NCBI GenBank assembly: GCA_009781425.1
Contig: WQYC01000030.1
Span: 1 to 35,374, forward strand
Reading direction: 5' to 3'
Length of the DNA: 35,374 nucleotides
From: Oscillospiraceae bacterium
GTDB lineage: Bacteria; Bacillota; Clostridia; Oscillospirales; Ruminococcaceae
The translations under genes and the position numbers were made by a program. The stretch's first letter is position 1, and each line of letters begins with the position of its first letter. This document shows positions 6,857 through 14,210 of this stretch, in pieces. Below the pieces are notes generated by a model. The model saw only the letters and a program-made list of their open reading frames with translations, was not told the DNA's origin and did not search any database.

Positions 6857-7702
6857 TTATTCCTTGAGCGCACCCATCGCGATACCGCTTATAATATACT
6901 TTGAAAGAGCGATATAAACAATGATAACAGGCGCAATCGAAATCGCAAGACCGAGATACAGCGCGCCCATTTCTCTGAAGAAGGTGTTTCCGTTAACGAT
7001 AACCTGAATAACCATCGGCAGAGTGAACTTTTCCTGGGTGTTTAAGATTAGGAAAGGCGTGAAGAAGTTGTTCCACGAGCCAACGAACGCGAAGATTGCC
7101 ATTGTGAACGCGCCCGGTGCCGCAATGGGCATCATGATTTTGTGGAAGATGCCGAGCTCGGAACAGCCGTCGATTCGCGCCGCGTGAATAAGCTCTAAAA
7201 TTACACAGCTTTCTAAGTACTGCTTGAAGAAGAAAACCGCACCCGCGCCGGCGATAGCCGGAAGAATAAGCGGGAAATAGCTGTCTAACCAACCGAAGTT
7301 CACTACTAAGCGGTAGAAGCCGATAATCGAAACCTGCCCCGGAATCATGATGAGGAACAGCACGAGCCCTAAGGTGAATTTTTTCAGTGCAAAGTTGTAA
7401 ATTTCAATTGCATACGCGCATAAAAGCGAGAAGTAAACAGTGATTGTTGTTGTTGTAACTGAAATGAACACACTATTACCGAGCGCGCGTAACAGGTTCA
7501 GCGAGCCGCCCTTGTCAAGAATGTTCCAGTTAGTCGCTAAAAATGTCGACGGGAATATCGAAATCCCTTTATTGATTTGCTCGGTTGAGCGGGTTGCGTT
7601 GACAATCATTATGTATAGCGGCATAATACAAAGCAAAGCAATAATAACTAAAATAACGTAAATAGCGGCTCTCCCGATATTAATTCCTACTTTACCTGAC
7701 AT
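6857..7702 (-). CDS. CUT1 sugar ABC transporter permease (MalG-like)
   Basis: The 281-residue integral membrane protein has about six membrane helices and a C-terminal cytoplasmic loop carrying the EAA-type motif (HAARIDGCSELGIFHKIMMP), which docks to the ATPase. This fits MalG/MsmG/UgpE-type second permeases that import oligosaccharides or glycerol-phosphate esters. The ATG at 7702 lies 3 nt after the stop of the preceding permease, and its Shine-Dalgarno (AAAGGCGGTG) lies inside that gene, so the two are translationally coupled. No ATPase follows; a terminator does, so a shared MsmK/UgpC-type ATPase encoded elsewhere is needed. Substrate unknown. Confidence 0.9.
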   Translation of the reverse strand: MSGKVGINIGRAAIYVILVIIALLCIMPLYIMIVNATRSTEQINKGISIFPSTFLATNWNILDKGGSLNLLRALGNSVFISVTTTTITVYFSLLCAYAIEIYNFALKKFTLGLVLFLIMIPGQVSIIGFYRLVVNFGWLDSYFPLILPAIAGAGAVFFFKQYLESCVILELIHAARIDGCSELGIFHKIMMPIAAPGAFTMAIFAFVGSWNNFFTPFLILNTQEKFTLPMVIQVIVNGNTFFREMGALYLGLAISIAPVIIVYIALSKYIISGIAMGALKE

Positions 7703-7705
7703 GGT

Positions 7706-8752
7706 TTAAACACCGCCTTTCTTTGCTTTGAGTTTTTTCGGCTCTTTGTCTTTGCCGATTCTCATTATAAAGAGCAGAATTATCGTCGCAATTAATGTAA
7801 CTGCGAAGATTACCATGCCTGCCGCCGCCGCGAGCCCAAGGTTTCGGGTTGAGGGGCCTCGGAAGTACTCGCGAATCATTACAACGTTCATCGTTGCAAA
7901 TTCGTTGAGGGTTCCGCCCGGTCTGCCGATACCTCCCGCAGTTCCGAAGATGTACGGAATGTCTATAATCTGCATACCGCCAACAAGCGATGTAACTAAT
8001 ATGTACAGCATAACGGGTCTCAGCAGAGGGAGCGTAATCTTGAAGAAAATCGTTCCGCCGCCTGCGCCGTCAACGTAAGCAGATTCATACAAGGATACTG
8101 AAATAGAGGTCATTCCTGCCATGACTATAATTATGGTAGAACCGAACCACAGCCACCATTGTATGTATGCAACCATGCCTGTCATGAATTCCGGGATTGA
8201 CGCGAACATAATCGAAATCGCGTCCGGTGCGCCGTCAATACCCGCAACGACCTGCACTCTGTTTTCGGAAACAATGCCCGAGCTCGCCAACCACTGGGAT
8301 ATACCTAAGTTGTAAAGCAGCTTGTTAATTGGACCTTGGTTACCGATTAACATAGTGTAAAGCCCTGCAACTGTAGCAGGCATCAGCAGGTTCGGCAGGT
8401 AAAAAATCGTGCGGAAAATCCCGATAAACTTGAGGCGGAGCCTAAGCGACGTAAACCATACCGAAAGCAGGAGCGCAATCCCGATTTGCGGTACAAAGTT
8501 CATAAACCAGATTTTCCAGGTAGTACCGATACTGCCCATAAATGTTTCGTTATTAAAAACAGCCTGATAATTATCGAGCCCTATAAAGCGGAGCTCTTGC
8601 GTAAAGCTTCTGTTCGTGGCGTTTTGGAAGCTCATTATCACCATGTTTATAATCGGGTAAAGCGTGAATATCGCTATCCCGATAAGAAACGGAGCAACGA
8701 ACACAAAACCCCATCTGTCAACCTTCGTGCCTAATCTTATTTTCCCTTTCAT
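7706..8752 (-). CDS. CUT1 sugar ABC transporter permease (MalF-like)
   Basis: 348 residues from the ATG at 8752; a TTG two codons upstream is also in frame but too close to the GAGGG ribosome binding site. The N-terminus DRWGFVFVAPFLIGIAIFTL is typical of MsmF/UgpA-type permeases. About six membrane helices follow, with the EAA-type loop ESAYVDGAGGGTIFFKITLP before the last ones. The segment around residues 155-185 is longer than usual for the family. It is the second gene of the three-gene operon and pairs with the downstream permease to form the channel. Confidence 0.9.
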   Translation of the reverse strand: MKGKIRLGTKVDRWGFVFVAPFLIGIAIFTLYPIINMVIMSFQNATNRSFTQELRFIGLDNYQAVFNNETFMGSIGTTWKIWFMNFVPQIGIALLLSVWFTSLRLRLKFIGIFRTIFYLPNLLMPATVAGLYTMLIGNQGPINKLLYNLGISQWLASSGIVSENRVQVVAGIDGAPDAISIMFASIPEFMTGMVAYIQWWLWFGSTIIIVMAGMTSISVSLYESAYVDGAGGGTIFFKITLPLLRPVMLYILVTSLVGGMQIIDIPYIFGTAGGIGRPGGTLNEFATMNVVMIREYFRGPSTRNLGLAAAAGMVIFAVTLIATIILLFIMRIGKDKEPKKLKAKKGGV

Positions 8753-8798
8753 TGGCAAAAGCCCTCACAAACTTAAATTTTAAATTTGTATAGCCGAA

Positions 8799-8818
8799 AT
8801 GGGCGTTTAAACGCCCAT
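8799..8818 (-). other. Intercistronic stem-loop between binding-protein and permease genes
   Basis: A 20-bp perfect palindrome (ATGGGCG-TTTAAA-CGCCCAT) is extended by an outer ATAGC/GCTAT pair across small internal loops. It lies in the 108-nt gap after the binding-protein stop and lacks a T-run. In ABC operons such hairpins stabilise the upstream binding-protein mRNA or partly terminate transcription, giving excess binding protein. Confidence 0.65.
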
Positions 8819-8860
8819 TACAGCTATTAACGATTGAAACTCAATCTTAATCAGTTTTGA

Positions 8861-10300
8861 TTATGACCAGTCGAGGTCGGGTAAGATGTTGCGGATTTCG
8901 CTGCGGAAAGCTTCGAGAGCTTCGTCTCTGTCTCTTTCGCCGTTGATGAATGCGTTTACAGCGTTTCCGAATGCGTCTTGGATAGTACCGTCAGAAGCCT
9001 GGAGGTTCTTGAGCTGTGTGTTTCCGGCAATTGCGCCGAAAGCAGTGTAGCTGTTCTGACCGCCGAGGAAATCTGCAGTTGCAGCTGTATCAAAGAATTC
9101 TTCTAATTCAGCTACTAAGATTTTGCTGTTAACTACGTCGCCGGGGCCCTGGCTGATGTCAGCAATGTCAGGGTTGATTGCTTTGAGGTAATCATTGGTG
9201 TAAACACCTGTTGCCCAGTTTCTGAGGTTGTCAAGGCTGAGAGCCGCAAATTTTACGAATTCAACAGCGTTTTTCGCGTTGGGAGCATCGTTCATCGCGC
9301 CAATCCATGTGCCGCCCCAAGAGTAGGGGAAAGGTCCGTCTACGAGACCCCAGTCGCCAACTGTATTTTCAGCAGCAGGCATAATAACATAAGGAAGTCC
9401 CCATGTGGGCAGGAAGTAAGAGAAGATTCTCATTTCGTTGCCTGCAGTGTCAAAGAAGTCGCTGTTGAAAGAAGAGAACCATTCGCCGGACCACTGTCCT
9501 GCGCGTGCTTCGAGGTCTTCATCGCGGAAGGTTTTAGCGAGTTCAAAGAGAGATTCAACTTTCGGGTCGATTACTAATTTGTTGTCAGTAATCCAGGGTT
9601 GTGCGCGAAGGTTGTAGGTGGGGTTGAAGAATTCGTTAACACTTGCTACCATATAGATGTTAGCAGCGTGAGCTTTGAGTTCTCTTGCAGCAGCGAGGAA
9701 AGCGTCCTCGGAAGCTACTTTACCTTGTACGAATTCAGGGCTGTCATTTCCCCAAACGTCAGAAGCGATGCCTCTGCGGTAGAAGAGACCGCCGGGAGTT
9801 ACTTGGTAAGTGAACGCTCTGATTGCGCCGTCGGGAGAAGTTCCGATGTCAACCATGAAGTCATACGCGCCGATTTCGTTGGAAAGACCTCTTAAATCAG
9901 AGAGATTCATGAGTGTGCCGTTTTCAACGAATTCACGAACGAATGCAGATTCAAGAGAAACTACGTCCGGAACGTTTCCTGCGAATACAGCGTTTAATAA
10001 GTTGTTTTTGAACTGGTCATCAGTGTCGGGAGTCATAACATAGGTTACGTTGACGTTGGGCTGTGCGTCCTGGAATGCAACAGTCATAACTTCAACTTCG
10101 TTTGTGAACGACCAAACGACTAAGTCGCCGTCTAATTCGCCTTCTGCAACTTCTTCAAGAACAGGAACAGGAGGAGCGTCGGGAGTACCGGGAGTGTCGT
10201 TGCCGGAAGGACCGGAAGGGCTGCCTTCGTCGCTGTTACAGCCCACGGCAAGACCGAGAACCATAAACATGGATAACATAATTGCTAATAATTTTTTCAT
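8861..10300 (-). CDS. Sugar ABC transporter substrate-binding lipoprotein (CUT1)
   Basis: The 479-aa protein starts with a lipoprotein signal: KK, a hydrophobic core, and lipobox LAVGC with Cys21. A Gly/Ser/Pro/Asp-rich linker (22-50) precedes a family 1 solute-binding domain (LVVWSFTNEVEVMTVAFQDA..., with DDQFKNNLLNAVFAGNVPDV). It captures a carbohydrate outside the membrane and delivers it to the two downstream permeases. The ATG at 10300 has GAGGTG 6-7 nt upstream; a consensus promoter lies at 10360-10388. The binding domain is closely related to that of the zinc-ribbon fusion protein at 17213-19027, with long identical stretches, so the two genes are paralogues. Ligand unknown. Confidence 0.93.
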   Translation of the reverse strand: MKKLLAIMLSMFMVLGLAVGCNSDEGSPSGPSGNDTPGTPDAPPVPVLEEVAEGELDGDLVVWSFTNEVEVMTVAFQDAQPNVNVTYVMTPDTDDQFKNNLLNAVFAGNVPDVVSLESAFVREFVENGTLMNLSDLRGLSNEIGAYDFMVDIGTSPDGAIRAFTYQVTPGGLFYRRGIASDVWGNDSPEFVQGKVASEDAFLAAARELKAHAANIYMVASVNEFFNPTYNLRAQPWITDNKLVIDPKVESLFELAKTFRDEDLEARAGQWSGEWFSSFNSDFFDTAGNEMRIFSYFLPTWGLPYVIMPAAENTVGDWGLVDGPFPYSWGGTWIGAMNDAPNAKNAVEFVKFAALSLDNLRNWATGVYTNDYLKAINPDIADISQGPGDVVNSKILVAELEEFFDTAATADFLGGQNSYTAFGAIAGNTQLKNLQASDGTIQDAFGNAVNAFINGERDRDEALEAFRSEIRNILPDLDWS

Positions 10301-10359
10301 GCTTTCACCTCATAATTTTAATCGTAAAGATTTTCGGCTGCGTGAGCAACCATATTCAG

Positions 10360-10388
10360 ATATTATCACATTCGTTTTGTTTTGTCAA
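10360..10388 (-). promoter_or_regulatory. Promoter of the sugar ABC operon
   Basis: On the minus strand TTGACA (10388-10383), 17-nt spacer, TAATAT (10365-10360), about 60 nt before the ATG. No catabolite-response (cre) box is evident at it. Confidence 0.8.
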
Positions 10389-10534
10389 GACAAAATCACC
10401 ATTTTATGGAAAAAAACTTATCCATTTACCATAAATCTGTCACAATTAACTAAAATATTACTCGAATCTTTTCTATTATAGTGCGAATATAATAAAAAGA
10501 ATACAGCAAAACCGTCACAGGCTTTGCCGCTGAA

Positions 10535-10549
10535 TGTAAAATTTTTACA
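10535..10549. promoter_or_regulatory. TGTAAA/TTTACA inverted half-sites
   Basis: TGTAAA (10535-10540) and TTTACA (10544-10549) are separated by 3 nt and form a short inverted repeat, 38 nt from the phased TGTAAT array. It may be an extra site for the same regulator. Confidence 0.35.
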
Positions 10550-10586
10550 GTTTTTTAACCCCGAGAGGTATTTTAAAGAAGAAATT

Positions 10587-10626
10587 ATTACAAAATGATT
10601 ACAAAAAGATTACAAAGATATTACAA
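10587..10626 (-). promoter_or_regulatory. Four phased TGTAAT hexamers (WalR/PhoP-type response-regulator box)
   Basis: Read on the minus strand, TGTAAT occurs four times, each followed by exactly 5 nt (spacers ATCTT, CTTTT, CATTT), so the period is 11 bp. This equals the WalR consensus TGTWAH-N5-TGTWAH in tandem. The opposite strand can be read as PhoP-like TTACA repeats. Direct repeats of 11 bp are the usual target of OmpR-family response regulator dimers. It lies about 200 bp upstream of the sugar-operon promoter and just past the small Cys-rich gene. Confidence 0.6.
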
Positions 10627-10656
10627 TTTCTTTTAATTTGCCCGAGAACAGCCGTA

Positions 10657-10680
10657 AAGCGGCAGAATTAACTGCCGCTT
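10657..10680 (-). terminator. Hairpin downstream of the small Cys-rich gene
   Basis: AAGCGGCAG and CTGCCGCTT form a 9-bp perfect stem with a 6-nt loop, 22 nt after the stop. There is no clean T-run on the minus strand, so termination would be weak. Confidence 0.45.
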
Positions 10681-10701
10681 AAAGCCTTTACGAGTAACTG
10701 A

Positions 10702-10845
10702 TTAGCATCCGCAGGGATTGCAGCCGCTGTTGCAGCAGCTACCGCCTGTTGCTCCGCCTACGAAGCCGTCTCCGCAGAAGCACCAGAGAAGAAGCAGGAT
10801 TACGATTATCCAGCAGCAGTTACCGTTTCCGTTTCCGAAAAACAT
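10702..10845 (-). CDS. Small Cys/Gly-rich one-TM protein (47 aa)
   Basis: The ATG at 10845 is preceded by an ideal AAGGAGG (7-8 nt spacing). The product opens with MFFGNGNGNCC, continues with a hydrophobic segment WIIVILLLLW (about 12-21), and ends in a Gly/Cys-rich tail (SCCNSGCNPCGC) with eight or so cysteines in 47 residues. It should be a membrane-anchored peptide whose Cys tail could bind metal or form disulfides. I recall similar short Asn/Gly/Cys-rich proteins in Clostridia, without known function. It diverges from clpC and has its own hairpin downstream. A sporulation or surface role is possible but unproven. Confidence 0.75.
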   Translation of the reverse strand: MFFGNGNGNCCWIIVILLLLWCFCGDGFVGGATGGSCCNSGCNPCGC

Positions 10846-10885
10846 AATATGTTCCTCCTTGATTGATTTTGTTGTTTAGGTACTA

Positions 10886-10897
10886 TGAAACGTTTCA
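10886..10897. promoter_or_regulatory. 12-bp perfect palindrome TGAAACGTTTCA in the clpC divergent region
   Basis: It lies between the Cys-rich gene and clpC, 54 nt before the clpC ATG. The centre CG and TG...CA ends recall LacI/CcpA-type operators, but it is 2 bp shorter than a cre site. It is neither a CtsR nor a CIRCE element. Confidence 0.4.
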
Positions 10898-10950
10898 ATA
10901 CTAAGATTATATTCAAAACAGAAAAATATGTTACAACATAAGGAGAAAAA

Positions 10951-13419
10951 ATGTTAGAATTCAGCGATTTTACAGAAAAAGCCAACCGCGCGCTTGAAGA
11001 AGCGAAGAGCGCGGCGATGTCCCTCGGGCACATTTATATAGGAAGCGAGCATATTCTCTGCGGGCTGTTGAGCGCGGAAAACACTGTTGCCTGCTTAGTT
11101 TTAACTAAGCACGGCGTAACAAAGGACGAGGTTCTGCGGAAAATCGAGAAGGCTGTCGGGCGCGGGATTCCCACCAAGCTTGACCTGCGCGATTTTACGC
11201 CGCGAAGCAAGCGCATAATGGAAAACGCTATTTCCGAAGCACGCGGAATTCATCAGAATTTCGTCGGGACAGAGCATCTTCTGCGCGCTGTTATAAAGGA
11301 TACAGAGAGCTATGCTGTACTATTATTAAAGGAGCTCGGCGTAAATCTCAGCGCGGTCAGCAATGACTGCCTACCCGTTTCCGAATCGTCGCGTGAAGCG
11401 AAAAACCGCGGTAATGATGACCCGCTTTCCGACAGCGGCTATGATTACACAGGAACAACCGACCGCAAGAAGGGCGGCAAGGGCGTGCTTCAAAAGTACG
11501 GCAAGGACTTAACCGAGCTTGCCCGCCAAAAGAAAATCGACCCCGTTATTTGCAGAAGCGACGAAATAGAGCGGATTATACAGATTTTACTGCGCCGCCG
11601 AAAGAATAATCCCTGCTTAATCGGCGAAAGCGGAGTTGGTAAGACGGCGATTGCGGAGGGCTTCGCGCTGAGAATCGCAGAGGGCGAGGTCCCCGAAAAC
11701 ATAAAGCATAAGCGGGTTTTCATGCTTGATATATCCTCTATGCTTGCGGGCGCGAAGTATCGCGGAGACTTCGAGGAGCGGATAAAATCCGCGCTTGACG
11801 AAATCATCAAGGACGGAAGCATTATACTATTTATAGATGAAATCCATTCTATTATAGGCGCAGGGGCGGCAGAAGGCGCGATTGACGCGGCGAATATACT
11901 CAAGCCGTTGCTCGCTCGCGGAGAATTACAGCTAATCGGCGCGACAACGATTGACGAATACCGCAAATATATAGAAAAAGAGGCGTCTTTGGAGCGGCGG
12001 TTTCAGCCTGTGACGGTGGACGAGCCGAATGAGCAGGCGGCTCTTGACATTCTTTTCGGGCTTCGGGATAAATACGAGGCGCATCATGAGGTCAAAATCA
12101 CCGACGACGCGTTAAAAGCCGCAGTTTCAATGTCTGTGCGGTATATTAACGACAGATTTCTGCCCGACAAGGCGATTGACTTAATAGACGAGGCGGCTTC
12201 TAAAATGAGACTCCGCGCGTTCACTGCGCCGCCATTAGTAAAGGAACTTGAAGAGAAACTTTCGCGCGTTGAAGCAGAGAAGTATACTGCAATCGGCTCG
12301 CAGGACTTTGAAGCCGCGGCGAAGCTCCGCGACAGCGAAAAGGAATTAAAAGCAGAGCTCACCGAGCTTAAAATGAGTTTTAAGGACAAGGATGACGATT
12401 CAAAAGCAATCGGCGAGGAAGAAATCGCGGAAATAGTCGCGAAGTGGACAGGAATTCCGATTAATCGGCTTCAAGAGGACGAAGCCAACAGGCTTGCAGA
12501 TATGGAAAACTCGCTTGAAAGCCGCGTAATCGGGCAGAAAGAGGCTGTCGGCGTGCTTGCGAAAGCTGTACGTCGGGGGCGCGCAGGGCTCAAAAACCCG
12601 AACCGCCCTGTCGGGACGTTCTTCTTCCTCGGGCCTACAGGTGTCGGTAAAACCGAGCTTTGCAAGGCTTTGGCGGAATCGCTCTTCGGTGACGAGAATG
12701 CGCTTGTGCGCTTCGATATGTCTGAATATATGGAGAAGCACGCAGTTTCTAAGCTGATTGGCTCGCCGCCGGGATACGTCGGCTTTGACGAAGGGGGGCA
12801 ATTAACGAGCAAAATCCGCAGAAAACCGTATTCTGTCGTGCTTTTCGACGAAATCGAAAAAGCGCACCCCGATATATTCAACATTCTTTTGCAGATTATG
12901 GAGGACGGTATGCTGACCGCTTCTGACGGCCGCAAGGCGAATTTCAGGAACGCTGTAATAATCATGACTTCTAACGTTGGCGCGCGGCTGATTACGGAAA
13001 ACAGGCAGAATCTCGGCTTTGTTAGCGGTGATTCTGCGCAGGCGGAAGACAAGAAGAAGCAGATTCTTGAAGAGTTGAAGAAGACGTTCAAGCCCGAGTT
13101 CATCAACCGCGTGGACGATGTGATAATTTTTAACAAGCTGACCAAGGACGACATCGGCAGAATCTGCGTAAATATGCTCGGCGATTTATCCGAGCGGGCG
13201 TCATCGCTCGGCATGGAAATCAGCTTTGAGGAGAGCGCGGTCGAGAAATTAGCACAGCTCGGCTATGACGATAAGTACGGCGCAAGACCTTTGCGGCGTG
13301 TGATTACGTCAAGGGTTGAGGATATGCTGGCGCAGAGGATTGTCGAAAAGCAAATCGGGCAGGGCGGCAGGCTGAAGGTTAAGGCGGAGGGCGAGGAGTT
13401 TTTGGTGGAGACGTTGTAA
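10951..13419 (+). CDS. clpC: ATP-dependent Clp protease ATPase subunit ClpC
   Basis: The 822-aa HSP100 unfoldase feeds substrates to ClpP. Domains: double Clp-N repeat (1-145), AAA1 with Walker A GESGVGKT (225-232) and Walker B DEIH (296-299), a middle coiled region with a UVR-type segment (SQDFEAAAKLRDSEKEL, 450-466) that marks ClpC rather than ClpB, and AAA2 with GPTGVGKT (561-568) and DEIE (633-636). The ClpP-docking loop tripeptide LGF is at 688-690, so partnership with ClpP is expected. The ATG at 10951 follows AAGGAG. Unlike the common ctsR-mcsA-mcsB-clpC operon, it stands alone, and no CtsR box is visible upstream. Confidence 0.95.
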   Translation: MLEFSDFTEKANRALEEAKSAAMSLGHIYIGSEHILCGLLSAENTVACLVLTKHGVTKDEVLRKIEKAVGRGIPTKLDLRDFTPRSKRIMENAISEARGIHQNFVGTEHLLRAVIKDTESYAVLLLKELGVNLSAVSNDCLPVSESSREAKNRGNDDPLSDSGYDYTGTTDRKKGGKGVLQKYGKDLTELARQKKIDPVICRSDEIERIIQILLRRRKNNPCLIGESGVGKTAIAEGFALRIAEGEVPENIKHKRVFMLDISSMLAGAKYRGDFEERIKSALDEIIKDGSIILFIDEIHSIIGAGAAEGAIDAANILKPLLARGELQLIGATTIDEYRKYIEKEASLERRFQPVTVDEPNEQAALDILFGLRDKYEAHHEVKITDDALKAAVSMSVRYINDRFLPDKAIDLIDEAASKMRLRAFTAPPLVKELEEKLSRVEAEKYTAIGSQDFEAAAKLRDSEKELKAELTELKMSFKDKDDDSKAIGEEEIAEIVAKWTGIPINRLQEDEANRLADMENSLESRVIGQKEAVGVLAKAVRRGRAGLKNPNRPVGTFFFLGPTGVGKTELCKALAESLFGDENALVRFDMSEYMEKHAVSKLIGSPPGYVGFDEGGQLTSKIRRKPYSVVLFDEIEKAHPDIFNILLQIMEDGMLTASDGRKANFRNAVIIMTSNVGARLITENRQNLGFVSGDSAQAEDKKKQILEELKKTFKPEFINRVDDVIIFNKLTKDDIGRICVNMLGDLSERASSLGMEISFEESAVEKLAQLGYDDKYGARPLRRVITSRVEDMLAQRIVEKQIGQGGRLKVKAEGEEFLVETL

Positions 13420-13424
13420 ATATT

Positions 13425-13450
13425 TAGCGGCGGGGAATTCCCCGCCGCTA
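13425..13450. terminator. Perfect 26-bp palindrome between clpC and the ribbon-helix-helix gene
   Basis: TAGCGGCGGGG-AATT-CCCCGCCGCTA-type symmetry starts 5 nt after the clpC stop and contains the stop codon of the convergent gene (13448-13450). There is no T-run on the plus strand, but it is a very stable hairpin and the only candidate terminator for both genes. Confidence 0.55.
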
Positions 13451-13627
13451 TTCATCTTCATATAAAATTATTTCTCCGTGCTCTTTTTCGTAGCTTGTTA
13501 TGTGTTTTTTGCATAGGTGTTCCAGTAAATTACTAAGGCTTCGAGTTTCTTCCTTAGCAATAAACCGCATTTTTTCTAAGTATTCGTATTCTAAATTGAA
13601 AGTGAAAGGTGACTTGTTAGTGGGCAT
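13448..13627 (-). CDS. Small ribbon-helix-helix (Arc/MetJ-like) DNA-binding protein, 59 aa
   Basis: The ATG at 13627 has an AGGAGG 5-6 nt upstream. The product shows a beta-strand candidate (SPFTFNLEYEYLEKM), then helices RFIAKEETRSLSNLLEHL and CKKHITSYEKEH. The pattern TFNLEYEYLEKMRFIAKEET followed by SLSNLLEHL is typical of ribbon-helix-helix repressors such as Arc, MetJ and CopG. It has a short acidic tail. Paired TAACTGTT repeats lie directly upstream and also over the promoter of the divergent gene at 13770, so autoregulation and control of that neighbour are likely. It is convergent with clpC. Confidence 0.7.
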   Translation of the reverse strand: MPTNKSPFTFNLEYEYLEKMRFIAKEETRSLSNLLEHLCKKHITSYEKEHGEIILYEDE

Positions 13628-13647
13628 GATTTCCTCCTAAAATATAT

Positions 13648-13666
13648 TAACTGTTATATAACTGTT
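13648..13666. promoter_or_regulatory. Operator-like pair of TAACTGTT repeats (RHH-gene side)
   Basis: TAACTGTT occurs at 13648-13655 and 13659-13666, an 11-bp period, just upstream of the RHH gene's ribosome binding site. Tandem direct repeats on one face of the helix are typical ribbon-helix-helix operators. Confidence 0.5.
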
Positions 13667-13704
13667 GAATATATATTAAAGGAAGACGATATTTTTGTAT
13701 ATAG

Positions 13705-13723
13705 TAACGGTTGAATAACTGTT
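13705..13723. promoter_or_regulatory. Operator-like pair TAACGGTT/TAACTGTT (over the divergent promoter)
   Basis: TAACGGTT (13705-13712) and TAACTGTT (13716-13723) again have an 11-bp period and overlap the -35 region of the promoter at 13711-13739. The whole arrangement copies the pair at 13648-13666, 57 nt away. Confidence 0.5.
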
Positions 13724-13739
13724 TAATTTATGTTATAAT
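13711..13739 (+). promoter_or_regulatory. Promoter of the 112-aa membrane protein gene
   Basis: TTGAAT (13711-13716), 17-nt spacer, TATAAT (13734-13739), 31 nt before the ATG. The operator-like repeats cover the -35 box and spacer. Confidence 0.75.
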
Positions 13740-13769
13740 ATATAAAATTAACTTTTGGAGGGACGGAAA

Positions 13770-14108
13770 ATGAAGAAAAAAGGTATTATAATTGGTGTAG
13801 TGGCAGTTATAGTTGTTATTTCAATAATATTAATTATTGCTTTAAGTGGTGGCGGTCTTTCGGGGACGTGGAAATTGATATTAAATGACGGTAGTATTAT
13901 GACTTATACTTTTTCCGGTAATTCGTTCACAGCTACTGCTGCCGGAAGCGGTGTACCCGCTTGGTTTGTAAATGGTAAAGGTACTTATTCTATAACAGGC
14001 GATAAAATTGAATTTAAATATGACGATAGTTTTATTCAAGTTCTTTCTTTTTCACAAACTGAAAATACAATAGAGGTAAATAGATGGTTTTTCACTCGTC
14101 AAAAATAA
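13770..14108 (+). CDS. One-TM protein with a small beta-rich (lipocalin-like) domain, 112 aa
   Basis: An in-frame TTG at 13755 exists, but the ATG at 13770 after GGAGG is the better start. A Lys-rich N-terminus and one hydrophobic helix (about 4-26) precede LSGTWKLILNDG, YTFSGNSFT, GKGTYSITGDKIEFKY and a final FFTRQ. This G-x-W start and alternating beta pattern suit a lipocalin-like or DUF5640-like single-sheet domain outside the membrane. The protein at 14575 has the same layout and shares LSGTW, GNSFT, IEF-Y, TENTI and the TR end, so they are paralogues. Ligand and role unknown. Probably repressed by the adjacent ribbon-helix-helix protein. Confidence 0.7.
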   Translation: MKKKGIIIGVVAVIVVISIILIIALSGGGLSGTWKLILNDGSIMTYTFSGNSFTATAAGSGVPAWFVNGKGTYSITGDKIEFKYDDSFIQVLSFSQTENTIEVNRWFFTRQK

Positions 14109-14155
14109 ATTATAAAAAATAGAGCAAGTATAAATTTGAATCTATTTCCTAACAA

Positions 14156-14183
14156 CCCCCTCCCAAGCTGATTCGGGAGGGGG
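14156..14183. terminator. Bidirectional-looking hairpin between convergent genes
   Basis: CCCCCTCCC and GGGAGGGGG form a 9-bp perfect GC stem with a 10-nt loop, between the 112-aa gene and the small XRE gene. T-runs are poor on both strands. Confidence 0.55.
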
Positions 14184-14210
14184 TAAATGTATTCGGTTGG
14201 CGTTTCGCCG

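Noticed and set aside
10886-10897. CcpA cre site
   Set aside because: The palindrome TGAAACGTTTCA is 2 bp shorter than the cre consensus, so it is kept only as an unassigned operator candidate.
10806-11033. 75-codon minus-strand frame over the clpC start
   Set aside because: It overlaps clpC and the well-supported 47-aa gene in another frame, with no start signals.
12471-13214. 247-codon minus-strand frame inside clpC
   Set aside because: Antisense shadow of a strongly conserved gene; Ser-rich composition arises from the reverse of acidic codons.
13641-13669. TTCAAC-17-TATATT promoter (minus strand) for the RHH gene
   Set aside because: It would start transcription within the AGGAGG of that gene; the true promoter is probably a little further upstream.
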